A stretch of 64,000 nucleotides of DNA from Ehretia macrophylla (lineage: Eukaryota; Streptophyta; Magnoliopsida; Boraginales; Ehretiaceae): positions 26,065,498-26,129,497 of the forward strand of contig CM075767.1 in the NCBI GenBank assembly GCA_037974665.1, in the 5' to 3' direction. Below, one piece after another: positions 55,389 through 64,000 of the stretch. The notes beneath the pieces are model-generated. The model was not told the DNA's origin and ran no database searches. It worked only from the letters and a program-made list of their open reading frames with translations. Within the stretch, counting starts at the first letter, position 1, and each line of letters opens with the position of its first letter. The translations under genes and the position numbers were made by a program.

Positions 55389-55953
55389 AGAAAAATATAT
55401 ATATGATTGGGGGGGGGGAGGTGGGAGGGGGTGGGGGGGATGTGGGGTTCGACGGGGTTGGGGGTAAGATGCGACGGGGCTGGGTTGGAGGTGTCCGACA
55501 AGGTTGAGTTGGGTGAGGGATGGGGGTCCAACGGGACTAAGGATAGGGAATGGGGTGCGACGGGGCTTGGGGGTGGGGTGGGGTAGGGGTTGGGGTTGGG
55601 GCTCCGGTAGGAATGAGGGGTTGGGTGAGGAAGACAATGGGTTTTTTTTAAAAATAAATTTTCTTTAATTTTGTTTTGGGAAAATTTGATTGAGAGAAAA
55701 CGAAAAGAAAAGAAAACATATATATAATATGAGGGCATTTTTGTCCAACTACGTAACATTTTAAACCAAAATCCACGAAAAATTGTACTTAGCACGCGTG
55801 CAACGCATTCTCAGTTAAAAGTAACGATTTTTTTGACTGAGGGGGTTGTGGTGCTACATTTTTAAAACCACAAGGGGTTCCGATGTACTTTTAAAAATAC
55901 AGGGGGTCATGTGTACATTCTACTAACTATAGAGGGTTATGGTGCTATTTACC
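54944..55953. mobile_element. Mutator-like foldback element
   Basis: The left end is GGTAAATATCATCATAGTCT; the right end read inward is GGTAAATAGCACCATAACCC. Arms continue with CACCCCCCTATGGTTTT and matching phrases for about 130 bp. The interior has two (TA)n arrays (55197-55242, 55348-55386) and a G-rich tract (55410-55640) whose minus-strand reading is proline-rich. No target duplication was recognised. Confidence 0.7.
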
Positions 55954-56519
55954 TATTATTTCTCTAACTTGTTTGTGAGAGGGATAAACATTCAAAAGGC
56001 AACGAGCTTTACCATATTCATGTGGTGGCACTGGTGTACTCTGAAAATGGTAGAAGAATAATGTTATATTTTGTGAAATCTAAATAGCACGTGTGTCGCT
56101 CAGGATATAACCGGTATGATTTTGAGAAAATAACCTAGGAAAATGGCTGATTGGAGACACTATTTGATTATCAAATGCAAGTTAATGATTGTAATATGCT
56201 ATAGATGAAGTAAAATTAAACTTGCCTCTAAGAAAATGATTCAATATGAAATTACTGAAAAATACAAATGCAATTCCATATATAATCAAGTTTTACTGCC
56301 ACTTCTTTAAAGATTTTCTAGGTGTGAAGCCAATCAAAAAGAATTTGACCTACAAGTGAAAGGAAATTATTGATAACATATAAATAACTAAGCCAAAACT
56401 TTTCCCAATATATTTGTGTGACACATGACATCCTCCATCGTCAACATTCACGATACAGGTCTTTTTGTTTTTTTCTCTAATGATGAGGAACTCATTTCAG
56501 GTAGGATTATATTTGATCT
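55954..56519. other. Intergenic DNA, nothing recognised
   Basis: No ORF of note, no repeat pair seen. Confidence 0.45.
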
Positions 56520-57176
56520 ACACTAAAAAAATGAAGTGCATCAGACCCTCCAGTGGTTAGGTATAAGTGCATCGATCCCCTATGTGTTTTAAAAACTAGC
56601 ATAAGTAGTCCTTGTATTTTTGTAAACTATCAAATGTGCCCCCTCCCAATATTTCCGTCCAGTTAATTAACAGAACTGCTGAAAAGACATAAATGCCCCT
56701 TCCCCTGGAAATTCACTTGTAAAGGAATGTTGGACCTATTGGAAGTTCACTTGCATGATTTCCCTAACATTGTTATTAAATGAAGTGAACTATAATTGCC
56801 ATTCCAAGCTTGCTTGAAGATTGAGAAATTTGATGACCTGATACTGAAGGCTAGAGAACCACAAATAGGTATTTCAACAAAAAGCAAAAAGATCAACTCT
56901 TTATGAAATCAAAAACGAAAGAATTGAAATTAATCATTTCTTTACAATATTTTTTGCTTTTCTTTTTGTGGGTTAGTTTTTCTCTACCTTCTTGAGATCT
57001 TAATGTGGGGTCCATGGACCTAAGATCTTTATTAACTTTGGTACGAAGCACCTTCTTTTGCTGGCAAATGACATCCAGATTAGTGGGGTCAACAATGCTG
57101 GCTATGGTGGCGGAACGCGGCGGAGATGGTGGTGAGTGGAACAAGATAGTAAAAGTAGTGAAGATGAGTCGTGGTT

Positions 57177-57778
57177 TGTTGATATATGTCAACATCCACC
57201 TCTTCATAATAAGTATCGTTAATTATATGGTAGCATAAATTAATGATTCCGACTTAAACGTCGATGAGGTCAAAAGAGATCGCGATGGCTACAAGAAAGA
57301 AGTTCAGAAATTTGGAATTACCTAAGATGACGTCGGGATGATACAATGCTAAAGTTAGCCAACTTGACCAAAGGAAACTTCCTAGAAGTTGACTTGGATG
57401 ATAGCCACCCATGTGGTTAATTGTAGCCACCCATGTGATAAATATGGGTGGCTAATACTTTGAACATGGTTGGTAAAGCCAACCAAGATTGAAATGTTTG
57501 ATAGAAAAGTCTCCTGTGGCGGGCTAGCTGAATTCTATAAATAGGCATGCATTAGTTCATCATTTTCATCCACAACACAACTCCAAACACAATCCTAAGT
57601 TAATCTTTCTTTCTTGTATTCTTCTTGTAAGTCCAGAAGCCATTGAAGCTCTAATCTTGAGAGCGCACGGTGGGACAATTATCTTATAAGTGTTACATTG
57701 AATTGTTATAACGAGTAGTGTTGTCTTTCTACTTGATTGTTGTTAAGACGTTTCTGGGAAATTGGTTATATTCTTACA
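57177..57778 (+). repeat. Copia 5' LTR
   Basis: Starts TGTTGATATATGTCAACATC and ends GGTTATATTCTTACA. Contains a TATA box (TTCTATAAATAGGC, about 57533) and repeated TAGCCACCCATGTG motifs upstream of it. Confidence 0.97.
57402..57453 (+). promoter_or_regulatory. Copia LTR upstream repeat motifs
   Basis: TAGCCACCCATGTG occurs at 57402 and 57424, followed by its partial inverse ATGGGTGGCTA near 57443. They lie 80-130 bp upstream of the LTR TATA box, where U3 enhancer repeats are found in other Copia elements. Confidence 0.5.
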
Positions 57779-57791
57779 TGGTATCAAAAGC
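57779..57791 (+). promoter_or_regulatory. Copia primer-binding site
   Basis: TGGTATCAAAAGC immediately after the LTR. It matches the start of the usual TGGTATCAGAGC site complementary to initiator methionine tRNA, with one mismatch (A for G at the ninth base). Confidence 0.85.
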
Positions 57792-57837
57792 TTAAGGGGC
57801 TCTTAACAACAATCTTGTCTAGTAAAGCTCAACAACT

Positions 57838-60800
57838 ATGACTACTCAAGGTGCTAGTTCTTCTTCTACCAGTTCTAGTTCCAGTTTAGTACCGACAATT
57901 CGTATCCGTCCCCCTACCTTCACAGAAGGAAAGCTTGATGGCACGAACTATCTTGTGTGGAAGTTCAAAATCACTACAGTTCTGGACTCCTACGAACTCC
58001 TTGATACAGTGTTAGGCACAGACGCAGAACCAGTTGCAGTCCGTGCTGAAGATGACACAAAAAAGGTCACACCTCCAGATCCTCAGCTTGTCAAAGAATA
58101 GAGGAGACGAAATGCTGATGCACTTTGTGCAATTGTAACAAGTGTTCAAGATTCCGTCCTTACTCTAATTCAACACACAACCAAGGCAACTGAAGCTTGG
58201 AACATACTGAGAAATCAGTATGAAACAAGGAACCAGACTCGAATTCAGAACTTGGAGAATCAGTTAGCTGCTGAGAGATTAAGTGAAGATGAAGCAGCTG
58301 AGTCATTTATCAGTAGGATGAAAAACCTACGTGATCAAATGGCTGCAGTTGGTATTGCCAAATCAACCGAGGAACTAGCTCGAAGGTGCATTAGAGTGTT
58401 GCCTCCAAAATTTGACGGCCTTGTGACAGCACTCAATACACAAGTTCGCATTCCTCCTTTGACGTTTGAAGAATTCACTGCCATGTTGATGGAGGAGGAG
58501 ATGAGGCTGAGGAGCAGAGAAAATCAACTTGACTCTGCCTTTACAGCCAAGGCGAGGAGTAACCAAGAAGAAAAGAAGAAAGCAAAGAAAAAAACGTTCT
58601 CTGGATCGTGCTACTACTGCAATAAGAAGGGTCATGCTGTCAAAGATTGTAGGAAACGAATCCATGATGAGAAGAACGAAACTTTAAAGCCAAATTGGAG
58701 AAATAAAGAGTCTGCCAATACGGCTGAAACGAAAGTGCATCTGTTTACTGTAACAGATGTATCGGAGGAAACGTGTACTAGCGCACATGTACGTCAAACA
58801 AGTGCATGGGTGTTAGATAGTGGAGCTTCCCGACACATGACCAGCAAGAAGGAGTTATGTGACTCCATAAAACCTCTACAAGAACCAATGAATGTTGTCG
58901 TCGGGAATAATGCGAGGTGTCCCGTTGAGGGCACTGGAACCATCTCGCTCGTGTCTCAAGATGGAGGAAGCAAGAAGCTGTCCAACGTACTCTTTGTACC
59001 CCAGATCACCAGAAATTTGCTATCTGTAGCTGCTATTACAGATAATGATCTAGAAGTGCGGTTCAAGAAGACGGAAGCTTTGATTCTTGACAAGGATCAA
59101 AATATCGTAAGTAAAGGTATTCGCAAAAATAATCTTTACGAAATCAGCTCTCTTTCTGCTGTCGTGGATGCCAAAACAAGTCAACTTTGGCATGAAAAGT
59201 TCGGGCACATTTCCTATCCTGTGTTAAAGGAAATGCAAATGAAGAAGATGGTGGCCGACTTGCCTTCAATTGAAGAAATTGAAGGACCATGTGAAGCTTG
59301 TATGCTGGGCAAGCAACATAGACAGTTATTTCCCAAAGAGAGTCATAACCGATCAAAGGCTCCTCTAGAGTTGGTACATGCTGACCTCTGCAGAAAAATG
59401 ACTACGACGGCGTTGGGAGGATCTTCCTACTTTATGCTGTTAGTCGACGATTATAGTAGGAAGATGTGGGTGTACTTCCTTCGGGACAAGGCTGATGCTC
59501 TTGAAAAGTTTAAAGTGTGGCACAAACTTATGACAAATGAGAACACAACTCAGTTGAAGAAACTTCGTACCGATCGTGGGGGGGAATTCTGTTCTACAGA
59601 GTTCACCAACTACTACAACAAGCTTGGGATTAAGCGCCAATTGACTGCTCCATACACACCACAACAAAATGGAGTTGTGGAACGAAGAAATCGAACAATT
59701 GTAGAAATGGCTCGATGCATGTTGAAAGGTGCTGGCCTACCTGACACATTCTGGGTTGAAGCAGTCAACACAGCGGTATACATCCTCAATCGGTGCTCAA
59801 CCAGGGCACTCAACGATAAGACTCCTAATGAGGCTTATTATGGTACGAAACCTTCTGTGTCTCATTTAAGAAAATTTAGGTGTGAATGTTTTGTACACAT
59901 TCCAAATGAAAATCGAAAGAAATTGGATGACAAGAGCAAGAAGGGCATTTTCTTGGGACATAGTGAAGAGTCTAAAGCATACAGACTCTATGATGTAGAG
60001 GCCAAGAAGGTGATCATAAGCCGAGATGTGGTGTTTAATGAGCGACCACACTCAATGGAGGATAGCGGTCCTGCCATTTCGTTATCAACTGATGAAGTAA
60101 TCCACCAAGTGCCTGAACAACGACCGTTGAACAATGAAGAAGTCTCTAATGATGAGGAGACTGAAGACCAACCTGTTGTACCCACAAGGAAGCCACAACC
60201 GAAGTGGTTCCAACAGCTCTTTGATGGAAGAAATCCAGGAATTACTGATGATAGTCCACGTCCTGATGGACTAAGACGATCAAAGAGAATAGAGGAGCAG
60301 AACAGATCAGGACAACAACTAGTAAACATGGCTTTGATGACCCAAATTATCAAGACGGTAAAAGAACCGGTAACTGTGGAGGAAGCCATGTCAGATCCAA
60401 ATTGGAGAGCAGCTATGCAAGCCGAGTATGATAGTATCATGAAAAATGATACTTGGGAGATCGTTGAAAAGCCACCGAATAGAAAAATTATCGGCACCAA
60501 ATGGATCTGGAAAGTGAAGTACAAGGCAGATGGAAGTCTTGAAAAATACAAGGCACGCCTTGTAGCACAAGGATTTTCGCAAGTCGAAGGTTTCGATGTA
60601 TATGAAACCTTTGCTCCAACAGCAAAAATGTCAACAATCAGGCTAGTTGTTGCAGCTGCCGCGCATTATGAATGGATTGTACATCAAATGGATGTCAAGT
60701 CAGCTTTTCTTAATGGGCAACTTGAAGAAGAAGTCTACGTTGCACAACCCCCTGGCTTCCAAATACCAGGTGAAGAAGAAAAAGTCTGCAAATTGAAAAA

Positions 60801-61887
60801 GGCTTTATATGGGTTAAAGCAAGCACCACGAGCTTGGTACAAACGTATAGACTATTTCTTCTTGCAACATGGTTTCTGTAGAAGCAAATCAGAGGCCAAC
60901 TTGTATGTTCTAAGTGAACAAGGAAAGAAGGTAATTGTAGTCCTATATGTGGATGATCTTATAATCACTGGTGACCATGAAGATAATATTCGGAAGACGC
61001 AAGAATGGTTGAGCCAAGAATTTGAAATGACAAATCTTGGTCTTCTTCATTATTGCTTGGGAATCGAGGTATGGCAAAAACCTCATACTATCTTCATCTC
61101 GCAGCAACGATATGTTCGTGAGCTTCTGATTGCATTTGGTATGTCCGAGTGCAAACCAGTTGTCACCCCGATGGAAGTGAATACAAAGTTATCAATTGAC
61201 GATCCTTCAGAACAAGTTGATAACAAGCTCTACAGAAGGTTGGTGGGAAGTTTAATCTTCCTTTGTAACACAAGACCTGATATTAGTTATGTTGTGGGAG
61301 TTCCCAGTCGGTTTTCAAATAAACCGAAACAAAGTCACTGGCAAGCAGGGATGCAGATCCTCAAATATCTCAAAGGCACGTTGGAGTATGGGATATCATA
61401 CAAGTCTGGAGATACTTTATCTGGGTACTGTGACTCAGACTGGGCTGGTGATATTGACTCAAGAAAATCTGTTACAGGTTACGTATTCACATTCGGTGGT
61501 GGAGTCATCTCATGGGCTAGTAAGAAGCAACCCACTGTTGCATTTTCATCAACGGAGGCAGAATACAAGGCTGCTTGTGTAGCATCTTGTGAAGCTGTTT
61601 GGCTACGACGCATCATGACTGATATTGGCATTCCAATAGAGGAAGCAACAATGTTGAAATGTGACAGTCAGAGTTGTATAGCCATGTCAAAGAATCCGGT
61701 ATTTCATGCTAGAACAAAACACATAGAGATTCAGTACCACTATGTGAGGGAACTGATTGAGGAAGGTGAAATCTACATGGAGTACTGCCCTACAGAAGAT
61801 AATTGTGCAGATATCTTTACTAAAGCGTTAGGGAGCATCCAATTGAGCAAGCATCTTCAAACATTGGGTGTTGGCCCAATAGCTTAG
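57838..61887 (+). pseudogene. gag-pol: Copia gag-pol polyprotein with one premature stop
   Basis: ATG 57838 to TAG 61887 is one frame of 1350 codons, broken only by a TAG at 58099-58101 (codon 88, in gag). The change looks like a tryptophan codon turned to stop. Domains: gag with a CCHC knuckle (CYYCNKKGHAVKDC, residues 258-271); protease (LDSGAS, Asp at about 327); integrase with an HHCC zinc motif (about 59188-59310) and the DDE triad (Asp at 59446, Asp at 59571, Glu at 59680); RT with MDVKSAFLNG and YVDD (60946-60957); RNase H with DSDWAGD, STEAEYKA and KHIEIQYHYVREL near the end. All catalytic residues I can check are present. In the life cycle it packages, copies and integrates the element RNA. 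An ATG at 58252 lies downstream of the stop, but it would omit the first 138 codons of gag. Confidence 0.95.
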
Positions 61888-61899
61888 TCAACATGAGGT

Positions 61900-61915
61900 G
61901 AACATTGAGGGGGGG
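61900..61915 (+). promoter_or_regulatory. Copia polypurine tract
   Basis: Purine-rich GAGGGGGGG directly before the 3' LTR, the usual plus-strand primer. Confidence 0.85.
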
Positions 61916-62517
61916 TGTTGATATATGTCAACATCCACCTCTTCATAATAAGTATCGTTAATTATATGGTAGCATAAATTAATGATTCTGACTTAAACGT
62001 CGATGAGGTCAAAAGAGATCGCGATGGCTACAAGAAAGAAGTTCGAAAATTTGGAATTACCTAAGATGACGTCGGGATGATACAATGCTAAAGTTAGCCA
62101 ACTTGACCAAATGAAACTTCCTAGAAGTTGACTTGGATGCTAGCCACCTATGTGGTTAATTGTAGCCACCCATGTGATAAATATGGGTGGCTAATACTTT
62201 GAACATGGTTGGTAAAGCCAACCAAGATTGAAATGTTTGATAGGAAAGTCTCCTGTGGCGGGTTAGCTGAATTCTATAAATAGGCATGCATTAGTTCATC
62301 ATTTTCATCCACAACACAACTCCAAACACAATCCTAAGTTAGTCTTTCTTTCTTGTATTCTTCTTGTAAGTCCAGAAGCCATTGAAGCTCTAATCTTGAG
62401 AGCGCACGGTGGGACAATTATCTTGTAAGTGTTATATTGAATTGTTATAACGAGTAGTGTTGTCTTTCTACTTGATTGTTGTTAAGACGTTTCTGGGAAA
62501 CTGGTTATATTCTTACA
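61916..62517 (+). repeat. Copia 3' LTR
   Basis: Same length as the 5' LTR. Most of the differences are transitions. Confidence 0.97.
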
Positions 62518-62895
62518 TGGTTTAGGTGTAGGTGGGGGATGACGGGGTGGGGGTGACAGGCTAGGTAGGGGTGACGGGTTGGGTAGGGGATGGGGGGTGT
62601 TGACGGGGTAGAAACAACTTTTATGTGTTTTTTTTTGTTTTTAACTTTTTGAAAGGGCATTTATGTCCAAAAATCTAATTATTTTGCCCACATGTACATT
62701 TAAACATCCGTCCATTTGCATCTCAGGTGCGTTGGTGTCAATCTCCATTAGAACAAACGATTTTTTGGATGGCAGGGGGTCCTATGCATTTATACCAAAA
62801 CACATGACTACTTATGCTAGTTTTTAAAACACAGGGGGGACCGATGTACTTATGTCTAACCACAAGGAGGTTTGGGCACTTTACCCACTCTAAAA

Positions 62896-63530
62896 TTATA
62901 AAATCTCATGATGTAGCAACGTCCTCCAATACAAAATTCGAGTCTTTCAATTAAATGTATTTTCTGAGGATTATTTCAAGATCAACTCAGTTGAAGCCTT
63001 TCCACCAAAACATGCAAAAATGAAGTGAAGACTGCCGGAATCTTATTAAAGCCAAGGAGATTCAGAAGAACATCTCCGTAGGAGGCTCAGTATTTGTCGT
63101 TTCAGCCAATTCTTGGTTTATCTTTTTCTTCAATACGATGGCCCAATATTTATCTGCTAGTTATATTTAAAAAATAAAATAAAGTAATACTTTGAATCCA
63201 ACTCTGAAATTTCTGGGCATTTCAAAGTGCAGCAATGGAATAAAATACTACTTTCTTTGGAGTATTTTTTCGTCTTTTGAGCAAAGAGACAACTAGAAAA
63301 TTTTCTCTTGTTCAAAGAAAAGAAAGTTTAATTAATATCGAGTTTGAAAGAATGGTTTAGTCCTAGAAAATTAAGAAGATCATTTTGTCGAGAGTTAAGG
63401 ATTGGAATTAAGATAATAGAACCCGAGTTTATTTGATTAGTCGTAATTAACAGGTATCTAATTTTCCTCTATTATGAAATCTTTTTATCAAAAGAAGAAT
63501 TTGATCAGAAGGTAATTCGTCGATCAGAGG
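62896..63530. other. Intergenic DNA, nothing recognised
   Basis: No ORF or paired repeat was seen. Confidence 0.45.
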
Positions 63531-63534
63531 GGCG

Positions 63535-64000
63535 CTCTAGCGCACCCTCCTAGGAGCTCGAGCGCCCATCTGTACCTTCTAGAGCCTTCTGGAAGCCACC
63601 ACGTGTCAAGCATTCAACAGTTACAACAAAAGCGTGCTCGAGTTCACCTTTGAGATTTTGTCTATAAATAGACCCCCCTCCCACCGAAAATTGTAATTAA
63701 TTTTGGATTTTAGTTATTTTTAATCAATTTTTGAATTAATTCTAGTTAGGTTTTAGTCGTAGTTAATTAGTATGATACGGGGGAAGTCCCACCTAAGTGG
63801 TTCTTATTTGGGGAAATTTTGCCCGAATAGCTACTTTTAGGGAGGAAGTCCGACCCTAGTAGTTATTATTCGGGGGAGGCTCTGCCCGAATAGCTTTTAA
63901 TAGGAAAGCTCTTATTCGGGGAAAACTCATCCCTAGTAGTTCATATTCGGGGGGAAATTAACTCCGCCCGAATAGCTACTTTGCGTCGGACCTCTGCTCA
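63535..64000 (+). repeat. LTR-like promoter region with repeated hairpin motifs, cut by window end
   Basis: A GC-richer stretch (GGGGCGCTCTAGCGCACC, GAGCTCGAGCGCCC) precedes a TATA box (TCTATAAATAGACC, 63661). From 63780 on, forward motifs TATT(C/T)GGGG (about 63806, 63867, 63913, 63944) alternate with reverse motifs GCCCGAATAGC (63821, 63884, 63966), each pair able to form a stem. Possibly the 5' LTR and leader of an element that continues past the window. Confidence 0.4.

Larger units (their letters stand above)
57177..62517 (+). mobile_element. Ty1/Copia LTR retrotransposon, nearly intact
   Basis: Two 602-bp LTRs (57177-57778, 61916-62517), target duplication TGGTT on both sides (57172-57176, 62518-62522), a primer-binding site next to the 5' LTR, a polypurine tract before the 3' LTR, and one long gag-pol frame with a single stop. 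By eye the LTRs differ at about 12 positions (2%), so the insertion is young. It lies within an older foldback element. Confidence 0.97.
56529..62886. mobile_element. Mutator-like foldback element split by the Copia element
   Basis: Left arm from 56529 (AAATGAAGTGCATCAGACCC) and right arm ending 62886 (read inward GGGTAAAGTGCCCAAACCTC) pair through CATCG(A/G)TCCCC and TGTGTTTTAAAAACTAGCAT. Flanks ACACTAAAA (56520-56528) and ACTCTAAAA (62887-62895) match at 8 of 9. Without the Copia insert the element is about 1.0 kb, similar to 54944-55953. The ORFs at 56893-57238 come from its interior. Confidence 0.75.

Noticed and set aside
55283..55795. 170-codon proline-rich minus-strand ORF
   Set aside because: Reading of a G-rich tract and (TA)n arrays inside a foldback element.
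57838..61887. Other-frame and antisense ORFs over the Copia polyprotein
   Set aside because: They are shadows of the gag-pol frame.

Overview
This is a gene-poor, AT-rich stretch of a plant nuclear genome, almost certainly a eudicot. The signs are LTR retrotransposons with plant-type primer sites, L1-like LINEs, CACTA, PIF/Harbinger, hAT and Mutator-like transposons, many microsatellites, and one single-copy plant gene. The species cannot be named from sequence alone.

The one convincing host gene is an AP2/ERF transcription factor with a cytokinin-response-factor (CRF) domain at 37844-38959 on the minus strand. It resembles the CRF10/ERF118 type. Its leader (about 39630 to 38960) has a TATA box, a 135-nt intron and a 97-codon upstream ORF. 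The intron lies near the 3' end of that uORF, so splicing sets the C-terminus of the uORF peptide. The uORF AUG is in weak context and the main AUG in strong context. This is the most interesting regulatory feature of the window.

Left part (1-22000): MITEs; a scrap of LINE RNase H (6546-6830); a CACTA-type end (6832); a Mutator-like foldback element (7245-8212) next to an old Ty3/Gypsy element of the Tat type (8217-13407; LTRs about 9% diverged, integrase deleted); further foldback elements (13771-14569, 14876-15530, 20396-21461); and a solo LTR (18033-18470).

Middle (22000-32000): a nest of three transposons. A PIF/Harbinger element (Myb/SANT-like ORF plus transposase, both decayed) is split by a CACTA-like element (from 22664 to about 31000). 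The CACTA-like element is itself split by a 5'-truncated LINE (24597 to about 27466). The LINE has unusual direct repeats of about 350 bp on both sides.

34400-37800: another solo LTR, a second truncated LINE cut by a 319-bp foldback element with a perfect 9-bp target duplication, and the 3' flank of the CRF gene.

40500-50100: a block of repeated low-complexity DNA made of degenerate duplicated units. Copies with and without inserted MITEs provide natural empty sites for at least four MITE insertions.

50100-64000: an LTR-like start, a hAT MITE with a perfect 8-bp duplication, a Tourist-like element filled with trinucleotide arrays, and two Mutator-like foldback elements. One of these was hit by a young Ty1/Copia element (57177-62517; 602-bp LTRs, about 2% diverged; one stop codon in gag). 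At the right edge is a TATA-containing, hairpin-repeat sequence that runs off the window.

All family assignments are from reading the sequence by eye and from general knowledge of the families. No database search was run.
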